From Nocardioides sp. TF02-7 (GTDB lineage Bacteria; Actinomycetota; Actinomycetes; Propionibacteriales; Nocardioidaceae): DNA of 64,000 nucleotides. Shown here piece by piece: positions 1 through 11,813 of the stretch. Both the position numbers and the translations under genes were made by a program. The DNA lies in the NCBI RefSeq assembly GCF_022437945.1, contig NZ_CP092535.1, positions 4,321,001 through 4,385,000 of the forward strand, given 5' to 3'. Each line of letters opens with the position of its first letter. The stretch's first letter is position 1. The notes beneath the pieces are model-generated. The model had not been told where the DNA came from. It made no database searches and saw only the letters and a list, made by a program, of their open reading frames with translations.

Positions 1-481
1 GGCCGCCCTCATGCCCGACCTCGGTGGCGAGGACGGCCGCTCCAACGGCTGCGCCTACGCCGACTCCCCCGGCCACATCCCCATCCAGCGGATGGCCAAC
101 GTCTCCCTCCAGCCCGATCCCGGCGGCCCGACCACCGAGGAGCTGATCGGCCGGGTCGAGCGGGGCATCTACGTGGTCGGCGACAAGTCGTGGTCGATCG
201 ACATGCAGCGGTTCAACTTCCAGTTCACCGGGCAGCGGTTCTTCCGGATCGAGGACGGCAGGGTCGTCGGCCAGCTCCGCGACGTCGCCTACCAGGCGAC
301 GACCACCGACTTCTGGGGCTCGATGGAAGCCGTCGGCGGGCCCGAGACCTGGCTGCTGGGCGGCGCCTTCAACTGCGGCAAGGCCCAGCCCGGGCAGGTC
401 GCCGCGGTGAGCCACGGCTGCCCGACGGCCCTCTTCCGCGACGTACGGATTCTCAACACCGCCGAGGAGGGTGGCCAGTGA
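1..481 (+). CDS. tldD: TldD-family metallopeptidase, C-terminal part
   Basis: The protein runs in from beyond the left edge, so only about the last 160 residues are visible. They match the C-terminal half of TldD (modulator of DNA gyrase family): the segment around SPGHIPIQRMANVSLQP and the end containing GGAFNCGKAQPGQ with SHGCP, which in the family line the substrate-binding groove. The zinc-binding HExxxH helix lies upstream and is outside the window. The stop codon overlaps the GTG start of the next gene by four bases, as expected for a TldD/TldE pair that forms a heterodimeric protease acting on small unfolded peptides. Confidence 0.85.
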   Translation, partial: AALMPDLGGEDGRSNGCAYADSPGHIPIQRMANVSLQPDPGGPTTEELIGRVERGIYVVGDKSWSIDMQRFNFQFTGQRFFRIEDGRVVGQLRDVAYQATTTDFWGSMEAVGGPETWLLGGAFNCGKAQPGQVAAVSHGCPTALFRDVRILNTAEEGGQ

Positions 482-1865
482 CCACGCCCCAGGACCTGGT
501 GGAGCAGGCGCTCGCCGCCTCGACCGCCGACGACTGCGTCGTCATCGTCCGTGACACCACGAGCGCCAACCTGCGGTGGGCCGGCAACACCCTCACCACC
601 AACGGCCAGATGACCGGGCGGCACGTGACCGTCGTGTCCTTCGCCGCCCGGGGAGGCGGGGGTCGCGGCGGCGTCGACGACGGGCAGCGCGACGACGGGC
701 GACGACGTCGTCGCCCTGGTGACCGCGGCGGATGCCGCCGCCCGCGCCGCGCAGCCCGCCGAGGACGCGGCCGAGCTGGTCCGCGACCGGGTCTCCCCCG
801 ACTGGGACGAGCCGGCGGTGCCCACCGACATCACCGTCTACGACGCCGTGGCGCCCGCGCTGGGCGAGGCGTTCCGCCGGGCCGGTGCCGACGACCGGCT
901 TCTCTACGGGTTCGTCGACCACGCCGTCACGACCCTCTACCTCGGCTCGAGCACGGGCCTGCGGCTGCGCCACGTGCAGCCGACCGGGCACTTCGCCTGC
1001 ACCGCGAAGGACGCCGCGCTGACCCGCAGTGCCTGGGTCGGGGTCGCCACCCGCGACTTCACCGACATCGACCCACTGGCGCTCGACGACGAGCTCGCCC
1101 GCCGGCTGTCGTGGAGCACGCGGCGGGTCGACCTGCCGGCGGGGCGCTACGACACCATCCTCCCGCCCACGGCGGTCGCCGACCTGATGATCGACGCGTA
1201 CTGGTACGCCGGGGCGCGGGACGCGTGGGAGGGGCAGTCCGTCTACAGCAGGCGCCCGAGCGGCACCCGCCTCGGCGACCGGATCGCCCGGACCGGCGTC
1301 CACCTGTATTCCGACCCCGCGCACGAGGCGCTCGCCTGCTGCCCGTTCACCGTCGTCGCCGCGTCCGACTCCGAGCGCTCGGTGTTCGACAACGGCCTGC
1401 CGCTCGACCGCACCGACTGGATCCGCGACGGGGGAGCTGACCTCGCTCGTCCAGACGCGGCAGACGGCGGCGATGACCGACCAGCCGGTGACGCCGTACG
1501 TCGACAACCTGGTGCTGTCGGTCGACGGCGGCACCGGCACCGTCGACGACCTGGTCGCCGGCACCGAGCGCGGGCTGCTGCTGACCTGTCTGTGGTACAT
1601 CCGCGCGGTCGACCCGCAGAGCCTGCTGCTGACCGGGCTGACCCGTGACGGCGTCTACCTCGTCGAGGACGGGGAGATCACCGGCGCCGTCAACAACTTC
1701 CGCTGGAACGAGAGCCCGGTCGACCTGCTGCGGCGGTTCAGCCACGCCGGCGCGACCGTGCCGAGCTTCAGCCGCGAGTGGGGCGACGACTACTTCAGCC
1801 GGACGGCCACGCCGGCGCTGCGAGTGCCGGACTTCAACATGTCGAGCGTGTCGCAGGCCATGTGA
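478..1865 (+). CDS. tldE: TldE/PmbA-family metallopeptidase subunit (two sequence frameshifts)
   Basis: Partner of the upstream TldD; in the family TldE lacks the metal site and forms the complex with TldD. Translation starts at GTG 478 (MTTPQDLVEQALA) and would give about 462 residues, normal for PmbA. The reading frame breaks twice, each time at a run of five G: 659-663 and 1431-1435. Removing one G at each point gives continuous family sequence (GGGVAAASTTG, then DGELTSLVQT) through to a C-terminus with VDNLVLSVDGG and VPDFNMSSVSQAM. I read these as sequencing errors, not as a dead gene. Confidence 0.8.
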
Positions 1866-1883
1866 GAGCCCGGTGAGCCCGGC

Positions 1884-3071
1884 TCACGGCCGGAACACCA
1901 CCTTCACCATCCCCTCCTCCTTCTTCTGGAAGTGCTCGTAGGCGCTGGGCGCCTCCTCCAGCGGCAGGTGGTGGGTGGCGAAGGTGTCGACGCCGAACGG
2001 GTCGCCGTCGACCAGCATCGCGAGCAGCTCGTCGGTCCAGGCACGGACGTTGGCCTGGCCCATCCGGAGCTGCACCTGCTTGTCGAACAGCTGCATCATC
2101 GGCATCGGGTCGGCGGCACCGCCGTAGACGCCGGAGATCGAGATGGTGCCGCCGCGACGGACGGCGTCGATGGCGGTGTGGAGCGCGGAGAGCCGGTCGA
2201 TCCCCGCGTTCTTCATCAGCGGCTCGGCGAGGGCGTCGGGCAGGAGCCCGACCACCTTCTGCGCCGCGGTGGCGGCGGGCGAGCCGTGCGCCTCGAGCCC
2301 GACCGCGTCGATGACGGAGTCCGGGCCGCGGCCGCCGGTCGCCTCGCGCAGCACCTCCCCCACCCCGCCGACCTGCTCGGCCTCGTCGAGGTTCAGCACC
2401 TCCGCCCCGAACGCCTCCACCCGCGCGAGCCGCTCGGGGACCCGGTCGACGGAGATCACCCGGTGCCCGGACCGCACCGCCATCCGGGCCGCCATGTCGC
2501 CGATCGGCCCGGCACCGAGCACGGCCACGGTGCCGCCGTCGGGCACCGCGGCGTACTGCAGCGCCTGCCAGGCGGTCGGCAGCACGTCGGACAGGAACAG
2601 GAACCGGTCGTCGGGGTGGTCGTGCGGCACCTTGACCGGCAGGAAGTCGGCGAACTGGACCCGCAGGTACTCCGCCTGCCCGCCCGGCACCTGTCCGTAG
2701 AGCTTGCTGTAGCCGAGGAAGCTGGCGCCGGTGCCGTGCTCGTGGTTCTGGGTGGTCTCGCACTGGCTGTAGAGCTTCTGGTCGCACATCCAGCACGACC
2801 CGCAGGACACGTTGAACGGCACCACGACCCGGTCGCCCACCGCGAGCCCGGTGACCTCGGCGCCGACCTCCTCGACGATGCCCATCGGCTCGTGGCCCAC
2901 CACGTCACCGGGTTCCATGAACGGGCCGAGCGGGTCGTAGAGGTGCAGGTCGGAGCCGCACAACCCGGTCGAGGTGACCCGGATGATCGCGTCGGTGGGC
3001 TTCTCGATCCGCGGGTCGGGGACCTCCTCCACGCGCATGTCGCCGACGCCCTGCCAGGTCACTGCCTTCAT
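1884..3071 (-). CDS. Zinc-dependent alcohol dehydrogenase (MDR superfamily)
   Basis: Intact 395-residue medium-chain dehydrogenase. The catalytic-zinc region reads CGSDLHLYDP with GHEPMG further on. The structural-zinc cysteines are present in CGSCWMCDQKLYSQC. A Rossmann dinucleotide motif VLGAGPIGDMAARMA follows near residue 185. The organisation resembles glutathione-independent formaldehyde dehydrogenase and threonine-dehydrogenase-like enzymes, which oxidise small alcohols or aldehydes with NAD(P). The substrate cannot be set from sequence. It starts at ATG 3071, downstream of gcvP on the same strand after a gap of about 95 bases, so it may be read through from gcvP or have its own promoter. 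Confidence 0.85.
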   Translation of the reverse strand: MKAVTWQGVGDMRVEEVPDPRIEKPTDAIIRVTSTGLCGSDLHLYDPLGPFMEPGDVVGHEPMGIVEEVGAEVTGLAVGDRVVVPFNVSCGSCWMCDQKLYSQCETTQNHEHGTGASFLGYSKLYGQVPGGQAEYLRVQFADFLPVKVPHDHPDDRFLFLSDVLPTAWQALQYAAVPDGGTVAVLGAGPIGDMAARMAVRSGHRVISVDRVPERLARVEAFGAEVLNLDEAEQVGGVGEVLREATGGRGPDSVIDAVGLEAHGSPAATAAQKVVGLLPDALAEPLMKNAGIDRLSALHTAIDAVRRGGTISISGVYGGAADPMPMMQLFDKQVQLRMGQANVRAWTDELLAMLVDGDPFGVDTFATHHLPLEEAPSAYEHFQKKEEGMVKVVFRP

Positions 3072-3166
3072 GTCTCGGCCCGCCTTCCGTGTCGAGTACG
3101 CGGTGTCACTGCCGTTCCGGCAGGTACCCGCACCCCGCTGGGCCATCCACGCGGCAGCCGGATCCG

Positions 3167-6022
<2,856 letters not shown>

Positions 6023-6057
6023 GGTTCCCCTCCCCCTCTGTCACCGCGTCGGTGCGG

Positions 6058-6152
6058 CTCCAGAGTCGCCTGGTCCGCACGGTCCGGGCGCCTGAGAGGT
6101 TCCGGGGAGGAATTGCCCCTTCGGCGCAGGGTCGGGCCCTGACTCTCCCGTG
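6058..6152 (-). promoter_or_regulatory. Glycine riboswitch (gcvT element) upstream of gcvP
   Basis: Read on the minus strand, the leader contains the conserved glycine-aptamer pieces in order: CGGGAGAGTC, then GCGCCGAAGGGGCAA, then AACCTCTCAGGC, then a closing GACTCT that pairs with GAGAGTC to form P1. Only one aptamer is evident. It ends about 35 bases before the gcvP start, with a purine-rich ribosome binding site (GGAGGGGAACC) next to the GTG. In this family glycine binding switches on glycine-cleavage genes, which fits the downstream gene. Confidence 0.9.
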
Positions 6153-6187
6153 CGGGATCTACGGCAACTGCAGGTTCAGACTAGCAG

Positions 6188-6790
6188 TCAGCCCACGTTG
6201 CGGGCAGCGCGCCGGGCGGCCAGCTCGTCGCCCGGCACCGGCTCGGCGTCGCGCGCGGCGGGACCGGCGTGCTCGCTCGGCAGCTCGGCGAGGGTGCCCT
6301 CGATCTCGCGCCACACGCCGCCGATGGCGATGCCGAACACGCCCTGCCCGCCCTGGAGCAGGTCGATGACCTCGTCGTTGCTGGTGCACTCGTAGACCGA
6401 GGCGCCGTCGCTCATCAGCGTGACCTGGGTCAGGTCGTCGGTGCCGCGCTCGCGGAGGTGGCTGACGGCGGTGCGGATCTGCTGCAGCGAGATGCCGGCG
6501 TCGAGGAGGCGCTTGACGACCTTGAGGATGAGGATGTCACGGAAGGAGTAGAGCCGCTGCGACCCCGACCCGCTGGCGCCGCGGATGCTCGGCTCGATCA
6601 GGCCGGTGCGGGCCCAGTAGTCGAGCTGTCGGTAGGTGATGCCCGCGGCGTTGCACGCGGTCGGCCCGCGGTAGCCGATGTCGCTCGGGAGCGGGGACAC
6701 GTCGTCGGTGAAGAGCAGGCCCTGCTCCTCGGCCACGCCGGCGGCGACGTCGGCGGACCGGCTGCCGGCGTCAGGCTGCTGCTCGTTCAC
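6188..6790 (-). CDS. MerR-family transcriptional regulator (Rv1830-like)
   Basis: A 200-residue protein with an N-terminal winged helix-turn-helix: the segment YRGPTACNAAGITYRQLDYWARTGLIEPS is a MerR DNA-binding motif, followed by LYSFRDILILKVVKRLLDAGISLQQIRTAV. The C-terminal half (SDGASVYECTSNDEVIDLLQGGQGVFGIAIG) is a likely effector or dimer region without cysteine ligands. The start is GTG 6790. Its position between gcvP and the DUF151 gene matches M. tuberculosis Rv1830. The target genes are unknown; autoregulation of this conserved cluster is plausible but inferred. Confidence 0.85.
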   Translation of the reverse strand: MNEQQPDAGSRSADVAAGVAEEQGLLFTDDVSPLPSDIGYRGPTACNAAGITYRQLDYWARTGLIEPSIRGASGSGSQRLYSFRDILILKVVKRLLDAGISLQQIRTAVSHLRERGTDDLTQVTLMSDGASVYECTSNDEVIDLLQGGQGVFGIAIGGVWREIEGTLAELPSEHAGPAARDAEPVPGDELAARRAARNVG

Positions 6791-6943
6791 GCGGTCCTCC
6801 GAAGCTCTCTCAGAACGGGTCGAGCCTTCAAGGTACGACCCGCGTCGGCGGGGGTCAAAGACATCGGCGGCGTGTCGAAACCCTCAGTCTCAGGTCGAGG
6901 GTCAGTGCTCTCCTCCATTCCCTTCAATGCCCTCCAATGCCCC

Positions 6944-7411
6944 TCAGTGTGCCTCGAAGTCCTCGGGCGAGACGTGGTCGAGGAACTCCCGGAACTTCTC
7001 GACCTCGTCCTCCTGCTCGGCGGGCACGGCGAGGCCGGCCTCGTCGAGCACCTCCTCGGAGCAGAAGATCTGGGTGCCCGTGCGGAGCGCCAGCGCGATC
7101 GAGTCCGACGGCCGGGCGCTGACCTCGGCGCCGGAGCCGAACACGAGCGTCGCGTAGAAGACCCCGTCCTTGACGTCGGTGATCCGGACCTCGGTGAGCT
7201 CGTTGCCGGTCGCCGCGAGGATGTCCTTCATCAGGTCGTGGGTCAGCGGACGCGGCGGGACCACGCCCTGCTGCGCGAACGCGATCGCGGTCGCCTCCAC
7301 CGCCCCGATCCAGATCGGGAGGTAGCGCTCGCCGGACACCTCCCTCAGCAGCACGATCGGCTGGTTGGAGGGCATCTCCACCCTGACCCCCATCACGTCC
7401 ACCTCGCGCAT
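6944..7411 (-). CDS. DUF151 / bifunctional nuclease-domain protein (Rv1829-like)
   Basis: Intact 155-residue member of the bifunctional nuclease family (DUF151), starting MREVDVMGVRVEMPSNQPIV. Typical family segments are visible: YLPIWIGAVEATAIAFAQQG near residue 30, DLMKDILAATG, and SDSIALALRTGTQIF. Plant members have RNase and DNase activity, but the bacterial role is not established. The gene sits between two MerR-type regulators exactly as in M. tuberculosis (Rv1829). A strongly acidic tail (EQEDEVEKFREFLDHVSPEDFEAH) ends the protein. Confidence 0.85.
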   Translation of the reverse strand: MREVDVMGVRVEMPSNQPIVLLREVSGERYLPIWIGAVEATAIAFAQQGVVPPRPLTHDLMKDILAATGNELTEVRITDVKDGVFYATLVFGSGAEVSARPSDSIALALRTGTQIFCSEEVLDEAGLAVPAEQEDEVEKFREFLDHVSPEDFEAH

Positions 7412-7439
7412 GCCCCAACCCTACTCCCGGGGTGGAGGA

Positions 7440-8175
7440 TCAGATCCCGCGCAGGCCGATCTTCACGAGGGTCGCGTGGAGCCGCACCGAGAGGGCCGCG
7501 ATCTCGCTGACGGCCTCCTCCGCCCGGGCCGCCGCGGCGGCGTCGCGCCCGCGGCGTACGGGCGCGACCACCTGCTCCACGAGGCCGACCTCGCGGTCGG
7601 CGGCGGTCTTGACGGCCCGCAGGTGGCGCGGCTCGAGACCGAAGCCGGCGAGCTCGCGGGCGGTCTGCGCGACGATCAGCGCGTCGGTGTCGTAGTGGCC
7701 GGTCGCCGTGGGGCTCACCAGGCCGTAGTCCTCGAGCTGCCCCCAGCAGCTCCTCGTCGACCTCGGCGATCTTGAGCAGCTCCTTGCGGGAGAGCCGGAA
7801 CCGGTCGGTGCGCCGGAACGACTCCGGCGCCGGCAGCCCGTCGGCCGCGAGCGCCACCCGCGGCACCGTCGGCACGACCGGGTCGAGCTGCGGCGGCTCG
7901 AGGCCGCGGTCGATGGCGTCGAGGTGCTCGCGGATCACGTTGAGCGGCAGGTAGTGGTCGCGCTTCATCCGCAGCACGTAGCGGAGCCGGTCGACGTCGG
8001 CGTAGGTGAACTTGCGGTAGCCCGCCGGCGTCCGCTCCGGCTTGACCAGCCCCTCGTCCTCCCAGTGCCGGATCCGGCTGATGGTGACGTCGGGATGGTC
8101 GGGCCGCAGCAGCTCGACGACCTGGCCGATGTTGAGCAGCGCCTGCTCGTGGCGCTCGGAGGACGCGGCCGGCAC
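7440..8175 (-). CDS. ftsR: FtsR-like MerR transcriptional regulator (one frameshift)
   Basis: The N-terminal winged helix-turn-helix reads LNIGQVVELLRPDHPDVTISRIRHWEDEGLVKPERTPAGYRKFTYADVDRLRY. This matches the Rv1828/FtsR family, in which the Corynebacterium protein activates ftsZ transcription. The frame breaks at C 7740-7744; removing one base joins VDEELLG to QLEDYGLVSPTATGHYDTDAL and gives about 245 residues ending VKIGLRGI. The C-terminal half is helical and probably mediates dimerisation or ligand binding. It lies directly downstream of the garA-like gene with a 4-base gap, so the two are probably co-transcribed. Confidence 0.82.
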
Positions 8176-8179
8176 CGGC

Positions 8180-8687
8180 TCAGGGGCCCTCGTGCCCGGC
8201 GAAGAACACCAGCCGGTACTTCCCGATCTGGACCTCGTCGCTGTCCTTGAGCACGACCGTCTCGATCCGGTCGCGGTTGACGTAGGTGCCGTTGAGGCTG
8301 CCGACGTCGCTGACGGTGAACCCGTCCGCCGTGCGGTTGAACACGGCGTGCCGCCGCGAGACCGTCACGTCGTCGAGGAAGATCTCGCTCTCGGGGGTGC
8401 CGTCCGGCGTTGACGACGTCCTGGTCGAGCAGGAACCGGCTGCCGGCGCCGGGGCCCTTCTGGACGACGAGCAGGGCGTGGCCGACCGGCAGCGCGTCGA
8501 CGGCGGCGGCGTCGATCGGGCTCAGCTGGCGGTCCGAGGTCTCCACCTTCTCGCCGCTGAACTGGATCGTCGCGGTGGCGTCGCTGGGCTCGCCGGCCGG
8601 TTCGGGCGTGACCAGACGAGTACCGCACTGCGAGCAGAACCGCGCGTCGTCGGGGTTCTGCCGCCCGCAAGCGGTGCAGAAGGGCAT
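8180..8687 (-). CDS. garA: FHA-domain regulator, GarA/OdhI-like, with N-terminal zinc ribbon (one frameshift)
   Basis: About 169 residues. The first 25 form a zinc-ribbon with CTACGRQ and CSQC cysteine pairs. A linker with TIQF and VETSD follows, then a forkhead-associated domain with SRRHAVFNR and SLNGTYVNRDRIE, the phosphothreonine-binding signature. A +1 error in G 8393-8397 splits the FHA domain; removing it joins NAGRHP to ESEIFLDDVTVSRRH. GarA/OdhI proteins switch 2-oxoglutarate dehydrogenase and glutamate metabolism after PknB/PknG phosphorylation. The position next to gcvH and ftsR matches Rv1827. The N-terminus differs from the mycobacterial ETTS motif. Confidence 0.85.
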
Positions 8688-8784
8688 CAGTTCTCCTTAG
8701 GGAGTTCCCTCAGCGTGAGGTCGAGGTCGATGGTTCGAACCTACAGAGTCGGCCGTCGGGGGAGCCAGCCCAGGGCGGGCGGCC

Positions 8785-9177
8785 TCAGCCGTCGAGCTGC
8801 GCCTGGTACGACGCCGCGTCGAGCAGCTGGTCGGCCTCCGCCGCGTCGTTCGGCACGATCTCGAACAGCCAGCCGGCGCCGTAGGGATCGGTGTTGACCA
8901 GCTCCGGCGTCGCGTCGAGCGCCTCGTTGCGGGCGACGACCTCGCCGCTGACCGGTGCGTAGATGTCGCTGACGGACTTGGTCGACTCCAGCTCGCCGCA
9001 GGCGCTGCCCGCGGTCAACGCGGTGCCGACCTCGGGGAGCGACACGTAGACGATGTCGCCGAGGGCGTCCTGGGCGTAGTCGGTGATGCCGACCCGCAGC
9101 GAGCCCGGCTGGTCTCCCGGCGTGCGCAACCACTCGTGCTCGACGGTGTACTTCAGGTCCTCAGGGGTCACGTCCAT
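8785..9177 (-). CDS. gcvH: Glycine cleavage system H protein
   Basis: Intact 130-residue lipoyl-carrier protein. The lipoylated lysine is in GELESTKSVSDIYAPVSGEV, and the HEWLR segment near the N-terminus and YGAGWLFEI near the end are family hallmarks. It shuttles the methylamine intermediate between the P, T and L proteins of glycine cleavage. It is separated from gcvP by four regulator genes, the same arrangement as Rv1826 and Rv1832 in M. tuberculosis. No riboswitch is evident directly upstream. Confidence 0.95.
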   Translation of the reverse strand: MDVTPEDLKYTVEHEWLRTPGDQPGSLRVGITDYAQDALGDIVYVSLPEVGTALTAGSACGELESTKSVSDIYAPVSGEVVARNEALDATPELVNTDPYGAGWLFEIVPNDAAEADQLLDAASYQAQLDG

Positions 9178-9237
9178 CTCCTGTTTCGTGGGGCGGCTCG
9201 TGCGGGGCTCCCGCCGTGGGCCGAAAGGCTACTGTCC

Positions 9238-9993
9238 TCACTCGTCGGGTGCGGAGAAATCCGGTTCGTCGAGCTTGCGCACCGCCTCGATGTCGAGCGC
9301 CGCCAGCTCGTCGACGTCGAGCGCGGCGCCGTCCTCCTCCAGCTGCTTGCGCGGCCCGAGCAGGAACTCCAGCGACGACGCCAGCACGGACGGGTCGCCG
9401 ATCACGTCGAGGACGTACGGCGCCTCGACCAGCTCGCCGTCGACGAGGAAGCCGCCCTCGGTCTCCTCGAAGGACGTCTGGGCGACGATCCGGGCCTCGG
9501 CGTTGAGCTGCATCGCCTCGGCGCCGACCGTGCGGAGCTCCTGGACCGTGTCGAGCAGCGACGACAGGGAGACCCGACCGGTCTCCTCGGTGATCGTGAC
9601 CCGGATGCCGGGACCGGTGACCGGCACCAGCCCGGCCAGCATGCGGAGCTCGTCGACGTCGTCCTGCGCCTCGGTGAGCGCCGCCTGCCGCCTGCTCGTG
9701 GTGCTGCGCAGGTCGTCGCGGACCGTCTGCAGCTCGGCGAGCTGCTCCTCGGCCCGCTGCCGCGTGCCCGACAGCGCGGTGAAGATGTCGATCAGGTCCT
9801 GCTCGCGCTGCCCGGAGTACTGGTCGTCGTCCTCGTTGACCCGCACCTGCGTCACCGCCGCGAAGCCGACCAGGGCCAGCAGCACGGCGACGACGACCTG
9901 GCTGCGGGAGGGCTTGAGCAGCGCCGACCGGATCCGACGGCGGCCGGTGTCGGCGGGCTCGCGCTCCGGCGGCGTGTCAGGCATGGAACACAT
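9238..9993 (-). CDS. DUF881 membrane protein (Rv1825-like)
   Basis: Single-pass protein of up to 251 residues: a short basic cytoplasmic tail, one membrane helix around residues 33-50 (VVVAVLLALVGFAAVTQV), a coiled-coil-prone stretch (QREQDLIDIFTALSGTRQRAEEQLAELQTVRDDL), then the extracytoplasmic DUF881 domain with LVPVTGPGIRVTI. A second ATG at 9984 (MPDTPPE) is an equally good start. It overlaps the DUF1290 gene upstream. DUF881 pairs flanking a DUF1290 protein are conserved in Gram-positive bacteria; their function is not established. Confidence 0.85.
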   Translation of the reverse strand: MCSMPDTPPEREPADTGRRRIRSALLKPSRSQVVVAVLLALVGFAAVTQVRVNEDDDQYSGQREQDLIDIFTALSGTRQRAEEQLAELQTVRDDLRSTTSRRQAALTEAQDDVDELRMLAGLVPVTGPGIRVTITEETGRVSLSSLLDTVQELRTVGAEAMQLNAEARIVAQTSFEETEGGFLVDGELVEAPYVLDVIGDPSVLASSLEFLLGPRKQLEEDGAALDVDELAALDIEAVRKLDEPDFSAPDE

Positions 9994-10309
9994 GCCTCCG
10001 GATGGCGGCGACGTTGGTGAAGATCCGGATCCCGAGGACGACGATCACCCCGGTCGACAGCTGGCCGCCGACCCCCAGCCGGTCGCCGAGGTAGACGATC
10101 CCCGAGGCGATCACGACGTTGCTGATGAACGAGACGACGAAGACCTTGTCGTCGAAGATGCCGTCGAGGTAGGCGCGCAGCGCGCCGAACACGGCGTCGA
10201 GCGCGGCGACCACCGCGATCGGGAGGTAGTACTCGAGGGCGACCGGGATGTCCGGCTGGAACCAGAACCCGAGAGCGACGCCGACCAGCAGGCCGAGGAC
10301 TGCGATCAC
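9977..10309 (-). CDS. DUF1290 small basic membrane protein (Sbp family)
   Basis: Intact 110-residue protein that is nearly all membrane: helices at the N-terminus (MIAVLGLLVGVALGFWF), then YYLPIAVVAALDAVFGALRAYL, then VVSFISNVVIASGIVYL and STGVIVVLGIRIF. It belongs to the small basic protein family, first noted near ftsZ in Bacillus. Both neighbours overlap it and both are DUF881 proteins, so the three are very likely translated together and may form one membrane complex. This matches Rv1824. Confidence 0.88.
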   Translation of the reverse strand: MIAVLGLLVGVALGFWFQPDIPVALEYYLPIAVVAALDAVFGALRAYLDGIFDDKVFVVSFISNVVIASGIVYLGDRLGVGGQLSTGVIVVLGIRIFTNVAAIRRHVFHA

Positions 10310-11172
10310 GGCGTGAGATCTCCCTCCACTCGTCCTCCGACCGGTTGCGCGACCGACCGTAGCTCCCGCAGCCGCGGCGGCGCAGCAGGCAGCCGCAGCT
10401 CGTCGACATTCTCCACGTCGACGACGAAGCCGAACTGCTGGGCCAGCGCGCTGAAGTCCAACCCACTGCCGCTGTCGAGCAGCCGCGAGGCCAGCGTGCC
10501 GGAGTCGCCGACGGCGAGCACGACGTACGGCGGCGCGATGCCGACGCTGTTGACCTCGATCGCGGACCCGGAGTTCCGGATCGCGCTGCGGGCGGTGAGC
10601 CGCTGGCCGTTGATGGAGATCGCCTCGGCGCCCGCCGTGAACAGCGCGTTGACGAGGGTGGCGAGGTCGGAGTCGCGGATCTGCTCGGAGGCATCGGCGA
10701 ACTCGGCGTTGTCGAGCTCGATCCGCACCCCTTCGCCGGTGACGGGCACGAACCCGGTCACGGTCTCGAGGAGCGTGCGGTCGCTCTCCACCGCGTTGAG
10801 CTGGTCACCGAGGTCGAGCAGGATCCGCTCCGCCCTCTGGTTGGCCTCGCGCTGCTCCGAGATCCGCGCCTGCAGGGCCTGCACCCGCTCGCGGCGCGAC
10901 TCGATCCGGTCGATCAGCGTGGCCCGGCCGGCGTTGTCGGTGTCGGCGTTGCGCGAGGTCTGGACCGCGGCGAGCGACACCATCAGCCCGAACACCGCCA
11001 CCACCGCGACCACGCCCAGCCGGCCGACCGGGCGGTGGCCGCCGACCTCGCCGCCGCTGGTGGCGCGCCGCAGCGCCACCAGCTGGTAGTCACGCTCCAG
11101 CGACTCCTCGGTGATGAGGGTCAGCAGCGGCTTGCGGACGCGCTCGGCCGGGTCGGTGGCGGTGTCAGCCAT
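10306..11172 (-). CDS. DUF881 membrane protein (Rv1823-like)
   Basis: Intact 288-residue protein starting MADTATDPAERVRKPLLTL, a second DUF881 family member. It has a cytoplasmic segment of about 60 residues, one membrane helix (LGVVAVVAVFGLMVSLAAVQ), a coiled-coil region (RIESRRERVQALQARISEQREANQRAERILLDL) and the DUF881 domain containing GFVPVTGEGVRIELDNAEF and AISINGQRLT. Its start overlaps the end of pgsA by 8 bases and its stop overlaps the DUF1290 start, so translation is probably coupled. The function is unknown. Confidence 0.85.
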   Translation of the reverse strand: MADTATDPAERVRKPLLTLITEESLERDYQLVALRRATSGGEVGGHRPVGRLGVVAVVAVFGLMVSLAAVQTSRNADTDNAGRATLIDRIESRRERVQALQARISEQREANQRAERILLDLGDQLNAVESDRTLLETVTGFVPVTGEGVRIELDNAEFADASEQIRDSDLATLVNALFTAGAEAISINGQRLTARSAIRNSGSAIEVNSVGIAPPYVVLAVGDSGTLASRLLDSGSGLDFSALAQQFGFVVDVENVDELRLPAAPPRLRELRSVAQPVGGRVEGDLTP

Positions 11173-11813
11173 CGGGCACCGCCCGGCCCGGACGACGCTC
11201 GGTGGTCGCCAGCAGCTTGCGCACCTGCCAGGCGTAGAGGAGCCCCGCCCACCAGTACAGACCGATGCCCCACAGCGCGAACGCCCACCCGAACACCTGG
11301 GCCAGCGTGGCCGCGGTGCTGTCGCCGTCGCCCAGCAGCAGGAGCGGGAAGGCGTAGAGCAGGTTGAACGTCGCGGCCTTGCCGAGGAAGTGCACCGGGG
11401 AGGGCGCTGTAGCCGCGGGTCCGCAGCAGTGGCACCAGGCCCCAGAGGAGCAGGTCGCGCAGCGGCAGCGACAGCGCGAGCCACCACGGGATGATCTCCC
11501 GCAGCGCGAGGCCCACGACGACCGCGAGGATGTAGAGCCGGTCGGCCACCGGGTCGAGGATCTGGCCGAGGACCGACTGCTGGTCGAGCTTGCGGGCCAG
11601 CCAGCCGTCGAGGAAGTCGGTGACGCCCGACACGGCGAGCACGAGGAGCGCCCAGCCGTCGGCCTCCGGGCCGAGCACCAGCCACAGGAACAGCGGCACG
11701 CCGGCGAGCCGCAACAGGCTCAGCACGTTGGGCACGGTGACGACGCGCCCGCCCGCTCCCCCTACGTCGCGCGTCGTCGGGCCGGCCACGGAGGACACCC
11801 TAGTTGGCTCCAC
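11165..11813 (-). CDS. pgsA: CDP-alcohol phosphatidyltransferase, PgsA-like (one frameshift)
   Basis: Integral membrane enzyme of phospholipid synthesis, about 215 residues. The CDP-alcohol motif is complete: DGWLARKLDQQSVLGQILDPVAD carries the DG, AR, G, D and D positions that bind the CDP head and metal. Several hydrophobic helices flank it. A +1 error in G 11398-11401 splits the gene; removing it joins GYSALP to VHFLGKAATFNLLYAF. The substrate could be glycerol phosphate or another alcohol; the position matches pgsA2 (Rv1822). GTG 11813 is the furthest start and an internal GTG (VAGPTTR) is an alternative. Confidence 0.82.

Noticed and set aside
8729..8737. Possible LexA half-site GTTCGAAC upstream of garA
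   Set aside because: Only one half is present; there is no TCGAAC-N4-GTTCGA arrangement, and the operon has no SOS context.
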